From: Nematostella vectensis
Lineage: Eukaryota > Cnidaria > Anthozoa > Actiniaria > Edwardsiidae
Direction of reading: 5' to 3'
Assembly (NCBI RefSeq): GCF_932526225.1
Contig: NC_064040.1
Span: 250,001-314,000, forward strand
Length of the DNA: 64,000 bases
Shown: positions 37,164-51,400 of the stretch, piece by piece
How the letters are laid out: every line of letters starts with the position of its first letter
Numbering within the stretch: the first letter of the stretch is position 1
Position numbers and translations under genes: made by a program
Notes under the pieces: generated by a model
What the model was told of the DNA's origin: nothing
Databases searched by the model: none
The model's input: only the letters and a program-made list of their open reading frames with translations

Positions 37164-39890
37164 AAGGTTACAATCAATAATTTTTTTCCGAATGTAAATT
37201 CCAAAAAGTAACATTAGGAAAAATAAAACAGTATACTCGGAAAAAAGGTATATCAATCTATCCAGCGCAATGCTCTATGTTAGAATCTACTTAATCAAGT
37301 TATCCAAGGAATCTAGTTAGTTCTTGTGTGCATAGAATATGTACAGGATCCTGAACAAAGCATGAGCACATCAAAGATGCTGAGAGTACATAAAAATGTC
37401 CCTATACCTTCTTTTTATGTCATGACACACCAAGAACAGTATAATTAAGTATCGATATTTAAAAAAAAAAAATAAAGAAAAAAAAAATAGGCTATCAGCG
37501 AGAATCGAACCCGGGTCGCTGCGGTAGTAGTCAAGTGCCCGCAACGAAAGACTAACGTGGCATTGCTGAAGGGAATTGTAATGAAAATTACTTTTAATAC
37601 TATTGGTATCGTAAACTATCCCAAGCAAAGTCAACATCGGACTGGAGGTTACATTCGGGAAAAGCTTCAGGGTTACATTCGGGAATTTGTTTTACGAGTG
37701 TAACCTCCAAAAGGTTACAATCAATATTTTTTTTTCCGAATGTAAATTCCAAAAAGTAACATTAGGAAAAATAAAACAGTATACTCGGAAAAAAAGGTAT
37801 ATCAATCTATCGAGCGCTATGCTCTATGTTAGAATCTACTTAATCAAGTTATCCAAGGAATCTAGTTAGTTCCTGTGTGCATAAAATATGTACAGGATCC
37901 TGAACAAAGCATGAGCACATCATAGATGCTGAGAGTACATAAAAATGTCCCTATACCTTCTTTTTATGTCATGACACACCAAGAACAGTATAATTAAGTA
38001 TCGATATTTAAAAAAAAAATTAAAGAAAAAAAATAGGCTATCAGCGGGAATCGAACCCGGGTCGCTGCGGTAGTAGTCAAGTGCCCGCAACGAAAGACTA
38101 ACGTGGCATTGCTGAAGGGAATTGTAATGAAAATTACTGTTAATACTATTGGTATCGTAAACTATCCCAAGCAAAGTCACCATCGGACTGGAGGTTACAT
38201 TCGGGAAAAGCTTCAGGGTTACATTCGGGAATTTGTTTTACGAGTGTAACCTCCAAAAGGTTACAATCAATTTTTTTTTTTCTGAATGTAAATTCCAAAA
38301 AGTAACATTAGGAAAAATAAAACAGTATACTCGAAAAAAAAGGTATATCAATCTATCGAGCGCTATGCTCTATGTTAGAATCTACTTAATCAAGTTAACC
38401 AAGGAATCTGGTTAGTTCTTGTGTGCATAAAATATGTACAGGATCCTGAACAAAGCATGAGCACATCAAAGATGCTGAGAGTACATAAAAATGTCCCTAT
38501 ACCTTCTTTTTATGTCATAACACACCAAGAACAGTATAATTAAGTATCGATATTTAAAAAAAATAAATAAAGAAAAAAAAAAGGCTATCAGCGGGAATCG
38601 AACCCGGGTCGCTGCGTTAGTAGTCAAGTGCCCGCAACGAAAGACTAACGTGGCATTACTGAAGGGAATTGTAATGAAAATTACTTTTAATACTATTGGT
38701 ATCGTAAACTATCCCAAGCAAAGTCACCATCGGACTCGAGGTTACATTCGGGAAAAGCTTCAGGGTTACATTCGGGAATTTGTTTTACGAGTGTAACCTC
38801 CAAAAGGTTACAATCGATAATTTTTTTTCCGAATGTAAATTCCAAAAAGTAACATTAGGAAAAATAAAACAGTATACTCGAAAAAAAAGGTATATCAATC
38901 TATCGAGCGCTATGCTCTATGTTAGAATCTACTTAATCAAGTTAACCAAGGAATCTAGTTAGTTCTTGTGTGCATAAAATATGTACAGGATCCTGAACAA
39001 AGCATGAGCACATCAAAGATGCTGAGAGTACATAAAAATGTCCCTATACCTTCTTTTTATGTCATGACACACCAAGAACAGTATAATTAAGTATCGATAT
39101 TTAAAAAAAATAAAGAAAAAAAAATAGGCTATCAGCGGGAATCGAATCCGGGTCGCTGGGTTAGTAGTCAAGTGCCCGCAACGAAAGACTAACGTGGCAG
39201 TGCTGAAGGGAATTGTAATGAAAATTACTTTTAATACTATTGGTATCGTAAACTATCCCAAGCAAAGTCACCATCGGACTGGAGGTTACATTCGGGAAAA
39301 GCTTCAGGGTTACACTCGGGAATTTGTTTTACGAATGTAACCTCCAAAAGGTTACAATCAATAATTTTTTTTCCGAATGTAAATTCCAAAAAGTAACATT
39401 AGGAATAATAAAACAGTATACTCGGAAAAAAAGGTATATCAATCTATCGAGCGCTATGCTCTATGTTAGAATCTACTTAATCAAGTTATCCAAGGAATCT
39501 AGTTAGTTCTTGTGTGCATAAAATATGTACAGGATCCTGAACAAAGCATGAGCACATCAAAGATTCTGAGAGTACATAAAAATGTCCCTATACCTTCTTT
39601 TTATGTCATGACACACCAAGAACAGTATAATTAAGTATCGATATTTAAAAAAAAATAAAGAAAAAAAATAGGCTATCAGCGGGAATCGAACCCGGGTCGC
39701 TGCGGTAGTAGTCAAGTGCCCGCAACGAAAGACTAACGTGGCATTGCTGAAGGGAATTGTAATGAAAATTACTGTTAATACTATTGGTATCGTAAACTAT
39801 CCCAAGCAAAGTCACCATCGTACTGGAGGTTACATTCGGGAAAAGCTTCAGTGTTACATTCGGGAATTTGTTTTACGAGTGTAACCTCCA
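37164..39890 (-). repeat. Pentamer higher-order repeat, copy 1 (~2727 bp)
   Basis: Landmarks lie at 37346, 37895, 38441, 38988 and 39532. Diagnostic units in order: TATCCAGCG with GCGAGAATCG (37258, 37498); TTCCTGTGTGC with CATCATAGATG (37870-37925); AATCTGGTTAG with GTCATAACAC (38405, 38514); CATTACTGAAGG with GGACTCGAGG (38653, 38732); and GAATCGAATCC with GTGGCAGTGCTG (39138, 39194). The left border is uncertain by roughly 200 bp. Confidence 0.87.
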
Positions 39891-42617
39891 AAAGGTTACA
39901 ATCAATAATTTTTTTCCGAATGTAAATTCCAAAAAGTAACATTAGGAAAAATAAAACAGTATACTCGGAAAAAAGGTATATCAATCTATCCAGCGCTATG
40001 CTCTATGTTAGAATCTACTTAATCAAGTTATCCAAGGAATCTAGTTAGTTCTTGTGTGCATAGAATATGTACAGGATCCTGAACAAAGCATGAGCACATC
40101 AAAGATGCTGAGAGTACATAAAAATGTCCCTATACCTTCTTTTTATGTCATGACACACCAAGAACAGTATAATTAAGTATCGATATTTAAAAAAAAAAAA
40201 TAAAGAAAAAAAAATAGGCTATCAGCGAGAATCGAACCCGGGTCGCTGCGGTAGTAGTCAAGTGCCCGCAACGAAAGACTAACGTGGCATTGCTGAAGGG
40301 AATTGTAATGAAAATTACTTTTAATACTATTGGTATCGTAAACTATCCCAAGCAAAGTCAACATCGGACTGGAGGTTACATTCGGGAAAAGCTTCAGGGT
40401 TACATTCGGGAATTTGTTTTACGAGTGTAACCTCCAAAAGGTTACAATCAATATTTTTTTTTCCGAATGTAAATTCCAAAAAGTAACATTAGGAAAAATA
40501 AAACAGTATACTCGGAAAAAAAGGTATATCAATCTATCGAGCGCTATGCTCTATGTTAGAATCTACTTAATCAAGTTATCCAAGGAATCTAGTTAGTTCC
40601 TGTGTGCATAAAATATGTACAGGATCCTGAACAAAGCATGAGCACATCATAGATGCTGAGAGTACATAAAAATGTCCCTATACCTTCTTTTTATGTCATG
40701 ACACACCAAGAACAGTATAATTAAGTATCGATATTTAAAAAAAAAATTAAAGAAAAAAAATAGGCTATCAGCGGGAATCGAACCCGGGTCGCTGCGGTAG
40801 TAGTCAAGTGCCCGCAACGAAAGACTAACGTGGCATTGCTGAAGGGAATTGTAATGAAAATTACTGTTAATACTATTGGTATCGTAAACTATCCCAAGCA
40901 AAGTCACCATCGGACTGGAGGTTACATTCGGGAAAAGCTTCAGGGTTACATTCGGGAATTTGTTTTACGAGTGTAACCTCCAAAAGGTTACAATCAATTT
41001 TTTTTTTCTGAATGTAAATTCCAAAAAGTAACATTAGGAAAAATAAAACAGTATACTCGAAAAAAAAGGTATATCAATCTATCGAGCGCTATGCTCTATG
41101 TTAGAATCTACTTAATCAAGTTAACCAAGGAATCTGGTTAGTTCTTGTGTGCATAAAATATGTACAGGATCCTGAACAAAGCATGAGCACATCAAAGATG
41201 CTGAGAGTACATAAAAATGTCCCTATACCTTCTTTTTATGTCATAACACACCAAGAACAGTATAATTAAGTATCGATATTTAAAAAAAATAAATAAAGAA
41301 AAAAAAAAGGCTATCAGCGGGAATCGAACCCGGGTCGCTGCGTTAGTAGTCAAGTGCCCGCAACGAAAGACTAACGTGGCATTACTGAAGGGAATTGTAA
41401 TGAAAATTACTTTTAATACTATTGGTATCGTAAACTATCCCAAGCAAAGTCACCATCGGACTCGAGGTTACATTCGGGAAAAGCTTCAGGGTTACATTCG
41501 GGAATTTGTTTTACGAGTGTAACCTCCAAAAGGTTACAATCGATAATTTTTTTTCCGAATGTAAATTCCAAAAAGTAACATTAGGAAAAATAAAACAGTA
41601 TACTCGAAAAAAAAGGTATATCAATCTATCGAGCGCTATGCTCTATGTTAGAATCTACTTAATCAAGTTAACCAAGGAATCTAGTTAGTTCTTGTGTGCA
41701 TAAAATATGTACAGGATCCTGAACAAAGCATGAGCACATCAAAGATGCTGAGAGTACATAAAAATGTCCCTATACCTTCTTTTTATGTCATGACACACCA
41801 AGAACAGTATAATTAAGTATCGATATTTAAAAAAAATAAAGAAAAAAAAAATAGGCTATCAGCGGGAATCGAATCCGGGTCGCTGGGTTAGTAGTCAAGT
41901 GCCCGCAACGAAAGACTAACGTGGCAGTGCTGAAGGGAATTGTAATGAAAATTACTTTTAATACTATTGGTATCGTAAACTATCCCAAGCAAAGTCACCA
42001 TCGGACTGGAGGTTACATTCGGGAAAAGCTTCGGGGTTACACTCGGGAATTTGTTTTACGAATGTAACCTCCAAAAGGTTACAATCAATAATTTTTTTTC
42101 CGAATGTAAATTCCAAAAAGTAACATTAGGAATAATAAAACAGTATACTCGGAAAAAAAGGTATATCAATCTATCGAGCGCTATGCTCTATGTTAGAATC
42201 TACTTAATCAAGTTATCCAAGGAATCTAGTTAGTTCTTGTGTGCATAAAATATGTACAGGATCCTGAACAAAGCATGAGCACATCAAAGATTCTGAGAGT
42301 ACATAAAAATGTCCCTATACCTTCTTTTTATGTCATGACACACCAAGAACAGTATAATTAAGTATCGATATTTAAAAAAAAATAAAGAAAAAAAATAGGC
42401 TATCAGCGGGAATCGAACCCGGGTCGCTGCGGTAGTAGTCAAGTGCCCGCAACGAAAGACTAACGTGGCATTGCTGAAGGGAATTGTAATGAAAATTACT
42501 GTTAATACTATTGGTATCGTAAACTATCCCAAGCAAAGTCACCATCGGACTGGAGGTTACATTCGGGAAAAGCTTCAGTGTTACATTCGGGAATTTGTTT
42601 TACAAGTGTAACCTCCA
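39891..42617 (-). repeat. Pentamer higher-order repeat, copy 2 (~2727 bp)
   Basis: Landmarks at 40074, 40622, 41167, 41714 and 42259 lie 2726-2728 bp after their partners, with the same ordered diagnostic variants (for example AATCTGGTTAG near 41132 and GTGGCAGTGCTG near 41922). Similarity to the preceding copy ends within the motif cluster near 42617, where CAATAATTTTTTTCC is replaced by CGATAATTTTTTTTCC. Confidence 0.88.
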
Positions 42618-44034
42618 AAAGGTTACAATCGATAATTTTTTTTCCGAATGTAAATTCCAAAAAGTAACATTAGGAAAGTAAAACAGTATACTCGGTAAAA
42701 AAGGTATATCAATCTATCGAGCGCTATGCTCTATGTTAGAATCTACTTAATCAAGTTATCCAAGGAATCTAGTTAGTTCTTGTGTGCATAAAATATGTAC
42801 AGGATCCTGAACAAAGCATGAGCACATCAAAGATCCTGAGAGTACATAAAAATGTCCCTATACCTACTTTTTATGTCATGACACACCAAGAACAGTATAA
42901 TTAAGTATCGATATTTAAAAAAAATAAATAAAGAAAAAAAAATAGGCTATCAGAGGGAATCGAACCCGGGTCGTTGCGTTAGTAGTCAAGTGCCCGCAAC
43001 GAAAGACTAACGTGGCATTGCTGAAGGGAATTGTAATGAAAATTACTTTTAATACTATTGGTATCGTAAACTATCCCAAGCAAAGTCACCATCGGATTGG
43101 AGGTTACATTCGGGAAAAGCTTCAGGGTTACATTCGGGACTTTGTTTTACGAGTGTAACCTCCAAAAGGTTACAATCAATAATTTTTTTCCGAATGTAAA
43201 TTCCAAAAAGTAACATTAGGAAAAATAAAACAGTATACTCGGAAAAAAGGTATATCAATCTATCCAGCGCTATGCTCTATGTTAGAATCTACTTAATCAA
43301 GTTATCCAAGGAATCTAGTTAGTTCTTGTGTGCATAGAATATGTACAGGATCCTGAACAAAGCATGAGCACATCAAAGATGCTGAGAGTACATAAAAATG
43401 TCCCTATACCTTCTTTTTATGTCATGACACACCAAGAACAGTATAATTAAGTATCGATATTTAAAAAAAAAAAATAAAGAAAAAAAAATAGGCTATCAGC
43501 GGGAATCGAACCCGGGTCGCTTCGGTAGTAGTCAAGTGCCCGCAACGAAAGACTAACGTGGCATTGCTGAAGGGAATTGTAATGAAAATTACTTTTAATA
43601 CTATTGGTATCGTAAACTATCCCAAGCAAAGTCAACATCGGACTGGAGGTTACATTCGGGAAAAGCTTCAGGGTTACATTCGGGAATTTGTTTTACGAGT
43701 GTAACCTCCAAAAGGTTACAATCAATATTTTTTTTTCCGAATGTAAATTCCAAAAAGTAACATTAGGAAAAATAAAACAGTATAATCGGAAAAAAAGGTA
43801 TATCAATCTATCGAGCGCTATGCTCTATGTTAGAATCTACTTAATCAAGTTATCCAAGGAATCTAGTTAGTTCTTGTGTGCATAAAATATGTACAGGATC
43901 CTGAACAAAGCATGAGCACATCAAAGATGCTGAGAGTACATAAAAATGTCCCTATACCTTCTTTTTATGTCATAACACACCAAGAACAGTATAATTAAGT
44001 ATCGATATTAAAAAAAAAATAATAAAGAAAAAAA
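42618..44034 (-). repeat. Transitional monomers
   Basis: Landmarks lie at 42802, 43348 and 43896. The first unit is a mosaic with private changes (ATACCTACTTTTTATG near 42860, TCAGAGGGAATCG near 42952). The next two match 19364 and 19913, and so begin the 24-kb-offset copy of the earlier block. No gene or other element is seen. Confidence 0.75.
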
Positions 44035-46219
44035 AAATAGGCTATCAGCGGGAATCGAACCCGGGTCGTTGCGTTAGTAGTCAAGTGCCCGCAACGAAAG
44101 ACTAACGTGGCATTGCTGAAGGGAATCGTAATGAAAATTAATTTTAATACTATTGGTATCGTAAACTATCCCAAGCAAAGTCAACATCGGACTGGAGGTT
44201 ACATTCGGGAAAAGCTTCAGGGTTACATTCGGGAATTTGTTTTACGAGTGTAACCTCCAAAAGGTTACAATCAATATTTTTTTTTCCGAATGTAAATTCC
44301 ACAAAGTAACATTAGGAAAAATAAAACAGTATACTCGGAAAAAAAGGTATATCAATCTATCGAGCGCTATGCTCTATGTTAGAATCTACTTAATCAAGTT
44401 ATCCAAGGAATCTAGTTAGTTCTTGTGCGCATAAAATATGTACAGGATCCTGAACAAAGCATGAGCACATCAAAGATGCTGAGAGTACATAAAAATGTAC
44501 CTATACCTTCTTTTTATGTTATGACACACCAAGAACAGTATAATTAAGTATCGATATTTAAAAAAAAATAAAGAAAAAAAAATAGGCTATCAGCGGGAAT
44601 CGAACCCGGGTAGCTGCGGTAGTAGTCAAGTGCCCGCAACGAAAGACTAACGTGGCATTGCTGAAGGGAATTGTAATGAAAATTACTTTTAATACTATTG
44701 GTATCGTAAACTATCCCAAGCAAAGTCACCATCGGATTGGAGGTTACATTCGGGAAAAGCTTCAGGGTTACATTCGGGACTTTGTTTTACGAGTGTAACC
44801 TCCAAAAGGTTACAATCGATAATTTTTTTTCCGAATGTAAATTCCAAAAAGTAACATTAGGAAAATAAAACAGTATACTCGGTAAAAAAGGTATATCAAT
44901 CTATCGAGCGCTATGCTCTATGTTAGAATCTACTTAATCAAGTTATCCAAGGAATCTAGTTAGTTCCTGTGTGCATAAAATATGTACAGGATCCTGAACA
45001 AAGCATGAGCACATCATAGATGCTGAGAGTACATAAAAATGTCCCTATACCTTCTTTTTATGTCATGACACACCAAGAACAGTATAATTAAGTATCGATA
45101 TTTAAAAAAAAAAATAAAGAAAAAAAAATAGGCTATCAGCGGGAATCGAACCCGGGTCGCTGCGGTAGTAGTCAAGTGCCCGCAACGAAAGACTAACGTG
45201 GCATTGCTGAAGGGAATTGTAATGAAAATTACTGTTAATACTATTGGTATCGTAAACTATCCCAAGCAAAGTCACCATCGGACTGGAGGTTACATTCGGG
45301 AAAAGCTTCAGGGTTACATTCGGAAATTTGTTTTACGAGTGTAACCTCCAAAAGGTTACAATCAATTTTTTTTTTCTGAATGTAAATTCCAAAAAGTAAC
45401 ATTAGGAAAAATAAAACAGTATACTCGAAAAAAAAGGTATATCAATCTATCGAGCGCTATGCTCTATGTTAGAATCTACTTAATCAAGTTAACCAAGGAA
45501 TCTAGTTAGTTCTTGTGTGCATAAAATATGTACAGGATCCTGAACAAAGCATGAGCACATCAAAGATGCTGAGAGTACATAAAAATGTCCCTATACCTTC
45601 TTTTTATGTCATAACACACCAAGAACAGTATAATTAAGTATCGATATTTAAAAAAAATAAATAAAGAAAAACAAAAAAGGCTATCAGCGGGAATCGAACC
45701 CGGGTCGCTGCGTTAGTAGTCAAGTGCCCGCAACGAAAGACTAACGTGGCATTACTGAAGGGAATTGTAATTAAAATTACTTTTAATACTATTGGTATCG
45801 TAAACTATCCCAAGCAAAGTCACCATCGGACTCGAGGTTACATTCGGGAAAAGCTTCAGGGTTACATTCGGGAATTTGTTTTACGAGTGTAACCTCTAAA
45901 AGGTTACAATCGATAATTTTTTTTCCGAATGTAAATTCCAAAAAGTAACATTAGGAAAAATAAAACAGTATACTCGAAAAAAAAGGTATATCAATCTATC
46001 GAGCGCTATGCTCTATGTTAGAATCTACTTAATCAAGTTAACCAAGGAATCTAGTTAGTTCTTGTGTGCATAAAATATGTACAGGATCCTGAACAAAGCA
46101 TGAGCACATCAAAGATGCTGAGAGTACATAAAAATGTCCCTATACCTTCTTTTTATGTCATGACACACCAAGAACAGTATAATTAAGTATCGATATTTAA
46201 AAAAAAAATAAAGAAAAAA
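44035..46219 (-). repeat. Tetramer higher-order repeat, second family, copy 1 (~2185 bp)
   Basis: Landmarks lie at 44445, 44989, 45535 and 46084. Ordered units: GGAATCGTAATG with AATTAATTTTAATAC and TGTGCGCATAAAAT (44123-44430), TTCCTGTGTGC with CATCATAGATG (44963-45016), CAATTTTTTTTTTCTG with GTCATAACAC (45362, 45608), then CATTACTGAAGG with GGACTCGAGG (45751, 45828). The units are shared with the pentamer family and with 20461-22098. Confidence 0.87.
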
Positions 46220-48404
46220 AAATAGGCTATCAGCGGGAATCGAACCCGGGTCGTTGCGTTAGTAGTCAAGTGCCCGCAACGAAAGACTAACGTGGCATTG
46301 CTGAAGGGAATCGTAATGAAAATTAATTTTAATACTATTGGTATCGTAAACTATCCCAAGCAAAGTCAACATCGGACTCGAGGTTACATTCGGGAAAAGC
46401 TTCAGGGTTACATTCGGGAATTTGTTTTACGAGTGTAACCTCCAAAAGGTTACAATCAATATTTTTTTTTCCGAATGTAAATTCCAAAAAGTAACATTAG
46501 GAAAAATAAAACAGTATACTCGGAAAAAATGGTATATCAATCTATCGAGCGCTATGCTCTATGTTAGAATCTACTTAATCAAGTTATCCAAGGAATCTAG
46601 TTAGTTCTTGTGCGCATAAAATATGTACAGGATCCTGAACAAAGCATGAGCACATCAAAGATGCTGAGAGTACATAAAAATGTACCTATACCTTCTTTTT
46701 ATGTTATGACACACCAAGAACAGTATAATTAAGTATCGATATTTAAAAAAAAATAAAGAAAAAAAAATAGGCTATCAGCGGGAATCGAACCCGGGTAGCT
46801 GCGGTAGTAGTCAAGTGCCCGCAACGAAAGACTAACGTGGCATTGCTGAAGGGAATTGTAATGAAAATTACTTTTAATACTATTGGTATCGTAAACTATC
46901 CCAAACAAAGTCACCATCGGATTGGAGGTTACATTTGGGAAAAGCTTCAGGGTTACATTCGGGACTTTGTTTTACGAGTGTAACCTCCAAAAGGTTACAA
47001 TCGATAATTCTTTTTCCGAATGTAAATTCCAAAAAGTAACATTAGGAAAATAAAACAGTATACTCGGTAAAAAAGGTATATCAATCTATCGAGCGCTATG
47101 CTCTATGTTAGAATCTACTTAATCAAGTTATCCAAGGAATCTAGTTAGTTCCTGTGTGCATAAAATATGTACATGATCCTGAACAAATCATGAGCACATC
47201 ATAGATGCTGAGAGTACATAAAAATGTCCCTATACCTTCTTTTTATGTCATGACACACCAAGAACAGTATAATTAAGTATCGATATTTAAAAAAAAAAAT
47301 AAAGAAAAAAAATAGGCTATCAGCGGGAATCGAACCCGGGTCGCTGCGGTAGTAGTCAAGTGCCCGCAACGAAAGACTAACGTGGCATTGCTGAAGGGAA
47401 TTGTAATGAAAATTACTGTTAATACTATTGGTATCGTAAACTATCCCAAGCAAAGTCACCATCGGACTGGAGGTTACATTCGGGAAAACCTTCAGGGTTA
47501 CATTCGGGAATTTGTTTTACGAGTGTAACCTCCAAAAGGTTACAATCAATTTTTTTTTTCTGAATGTAAATTCCAAAAAGTAACATTAGGAAAAATAAAA
47601 CAGTATACTCGAAAAAAAAGGTATATCAATCTATCGAGCGCTATGCTCTATGTTAGAATCTACTTAATCAAGTTAACCAAGGAATCTAGTTAGTTCTTGT
47701 GTGCATAAAATATGTACAGGATCCTGAACAAAGCATGAGCACATCAAAGATGCTGAGAGTACATAAAAATGTCCCTATACCTTCTTTTTATGTCATAACA
47801 CACCAAGAACAGTATAATTAAGTATCGATATTTAAAAAAAATAAAGAAAGAAAAAAAAAAAAGGCTATCAGCGGGAATCGAACCCGGGTCGCTGCGTTAG
47901 TAGTCAAGTGCCCGCAACGAAAGACTAACGTGGCATTACTGAAGGGAATTGTAATGAAAATTACTTTTAATACTATTGGTATCGTAAACTATCCCAAGCA
48001 AAGTCACCATCGGACTCGAGGTTACATTCGGGAAAAGCTTCAGGGTTACATTCGGGAATTTGTTTTACGAGTGTAACCTCCAAAAGGTTACAATCGATAA
48101 TTTTTTTTCCGAATGTAAATTCCAAAAAGTAACATTAGGAAAAATAAAACAGTATACTCGACAAAAAAGGTATATCAATCTATCGAGCGCTATGCTCTAT
48201 GTTAGAATCTACTTAATCAAGTTAACCAAGGAATCTAGTTAGTTCTTGTGTGCATAAAATATGTACAGGATCCTGAACAAAGCATGAGCACATCAAAGAT
48301 TCTATGAGTACATAAAAATGTCCCTATACCTTCTTTTTATGTCATGACACACCAAGAACAGTATAATTAAGTATCGATATTTAAAAAAAAAATAAAGAAA
48401 AAAA
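46220..48404 (-). repeat. Tetramer higher-order repeat, second family, copy 2 (~2185 bp)
   Basis: Landmarks at 46630, 47174 (mutated to TGATCC), 47719 and 48268 lie 2184-2185 bp after their partners. Private changes include AAAAAATGGTATATC (46523), CCCAAACAAAG (46901) and GATAATTCTTTTTCC (47003). Most of its first two units reappear at 52.2-53.2 kb. The match ends where GAATCGAACCC/CGTTGCG in copy 1's successor is replaced by GAATCAAATCC/CGCTAGG (48422). Confidence 0.87.
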
Positions 48405-51400
48405 AATAGGCTATCAGCGGGAATCAAATCCGGGTCGCTAGGTTAGTAGTCAAGTGCCCGCAACGAAAGACTAACGTGGCAGTGCTGAAGGGAATTGTAA
48501 TGAAAATTACTTTTAATACTATTGGTATCGTAAACTATCCCAAGCAAAGTCACCATCGGACTGGAGGTTACATTCGGGAAAAGCTTCAGTGTTACACTCG
48601 GGAATTTGTTTTACGAATGTAACCTCCAAAAGGTTACAATCAATAATTTTTTTTCCGAATGTAAGTTCCAAAAAGTAACATTAGGAAAAATAAAACAGTA
48701 TACTCGGAAAAAAAGGTATATCAATCTATCGAGCGCTATGCTCTATGTTAGAATCTACTTAATCAAGTTATCCAAGGAATCTAGTTAGTTCTTGTGCGCA
48801 TAAAATATGTACATGATCCTGAACAAAGCATGAGCACATCAAAGATGCTGAGAGTACATAAAAATGTCCCTATACCTTCTTTTTATGTCATGACACACCA
48901 AGAACAGTATAATTAAGTATCGATATTTAAAAAAAAAAATAAAGAAAAAAAAAATAGGCTATCAGCAGGAATCGAACCCGGGTCGCTGCGGTAGTAGTCA
49001 AGTGCCCGCTCGAAAGACTAACGTGGCATTGCTGAAGGGAATTGTAATGAAAATTACTTTTAATACTATTGGTATCGTAAACTATCCAAAGCAAAGTCAC
49101 CATCGGACTGGAGGTTACATTCGGGAAAAGCTTCAGGGTTACATTCGGGAATTTGTTTTACGAGTGTAACCTCCAAAAGGTTACCATCGATAATTTTTTT
49201 TCCGAATGTAAATTCCAAAAAGTAACATTAGGAAAAATAAAACAGTATACTCGGAAAAAAAGGTATATCAATCTATCGGGCGCTATGCTCTATGTTAGAA
49301 TCTACTTAATCAAGTTATCCAAGGAATCTAGTTAGTTCTTGTGTGCATAAAATATGTACAGGATCCTGAACAAAGCATGAGCACATCAAAGATTCTGAGA
49401 GTGCATAAAAATGTCCCTATACCTTCTTCTTATGTCATGACACACCAAGAACAGTATAATTAAGTATCGATATTTAAAAAAAATAAATAAAGAAAAAAAA
49501 TAGTCTATCAGCGGGAATCGAACCCGGGTCGCTGCGTTCGTAGTCAAGTGCCCGCAACGAAAAGCTAATGTGGCATTCCTGAAGGGAATTGTAATGAAAA
49601 TTACTTTTAATACTATTGGTATCGTAAACTATCCCAAGCAAAGTCACCATCGGACTGGAGTTTACATTCGGGAAAAGCTTCAGGGTTACATTCGGGAATT
49701 TGTTTTACGAGTGTAACCTCCAAAAGGTTACCATCGATAAATTTTTTTTCCGAATGTAAATTCCTAAAAGTAACATTAGGAAAAATAAAACAGTATACTC
49801 GGAAAAAAAGGTATATCAATCTATCGAGCGCTATGCTCTATGTTAGAATTTACCTAATCAAGTTATCCAAGGAATCTAGTTAGTTCTTGTTTTGATAAAA
49901 TATGTACAGGATCCTGAACAAAGCATGAGCACATCAAAGATTCTGAGAGTACATAAAAATGTCCCAATACCTTCTTTTTATGTCATGACACACCAAGAAC
50001 AGTATAATTAAGTATCGATATTTAAAAAAAAAAAATAAAAAAAAAAAAAAATAGGCTATCAGCGGGAATCGAACCCGGGTCGCTGCGTTAGTAGTCAAGT
50101 GCCCGCAACGAAAGACTAACGTGGCATTGCTGAAGGGGATTGTAATGAAAATTACTTTTAATACTATTGGTATCGTAAACTATCCCAAGCAAAGTCACCA
50201 TCGGACTGGAGGTTACATTCGGGAAAAGCTTTAGGGTTACATTCGGGAATTTGTTTTACGAGTGTAACCTCCAAAAGGTTACAATCGATAATTTTTTTTT
50301 TCCGAATGTAAATTCCAAAAAGTAACATTAGGAAAAATAAAACAGTATACTCGGAAAAAAAAGGTATATCAATCTATCGAGCGCTATGCTCTATGTTAGA
50401 ATCTACTTAATCAAGTTATCCAAGGAATCTAGTTAGTTCTTGTGTGCATAAAATATGTACAGGATCCTGAACAAAGCATGAGCACATCAAAGATGCTGAG
50501 AGTACATAAAAATGTCGCTATACCTTCTTTTTATGTCATGACACACCAAGAACAGTATAATTAAGTATCGGTATTTAAAAAAAAATAATAAAGAAAAAAA
50601 AATAGGCTATCAGCGGGAATCGAACCCGGCTCGCTGCGTTAGTAGTCAAGTGCCCGCAACGAAAGACTAACGTGGCATTGCTGAAGGGAGTTGTAATGAA
50701 AATTACTTTTAATACTATTGGTATCGTAAACTATCCCAAGCAAAGTCACCATCGGACTGGAGGTTACATTCGGGAAAAGCTTCAGGGTTACACTCGGGAA
50801 TTTGTTTTACGAGTGTAACCTCCAAAAGGTTACAATCAATAATTTTTTTTCCGAATGTAAATTCCAAAAAGTAACATTAGGAATAATAAAACAGTATACT
50901 CGGAAAAAATAGTATATCAATCTATCGAGCGCTATGCTCTATGTTAGAATCTACTTAATCAAGTTATCCAAGGAATCTAGTTAGTTCTTGTGTGCATAAA
51001 ATATGTACAGGATCCTGAACAAAGCATGAGCACATCAAAGATGCTGAGAGTACATAAAAATGTCCCTATACCTTCTTTTTATGTCATGACACACCAAGAA
51101 CAGTATAATTAAGTATCGATATTTAAAAAAAAAAAATTAAGAAAAAAAAATAGGCTATCAGCGGGAATCGAACCCGGGTAGCTGCGATAGTAGTCAAGTG
51201 CCCGCTCGAAAGACTAACGTGGCATTGCTGAAGGGAATTGTAATGAAAATTACTTTTAATACTATTGGTATCGTAAACTATCCAAAGCAAAGTCACCATC
51301 GGACTGGAGGTTACATTCGGGAAAAGCTTCAGGGTTACATTCGGGAATTTGTTTTACGAGTGTAACCTCCAAAAGGTTACCATCGATAATTTTTTTTCCG

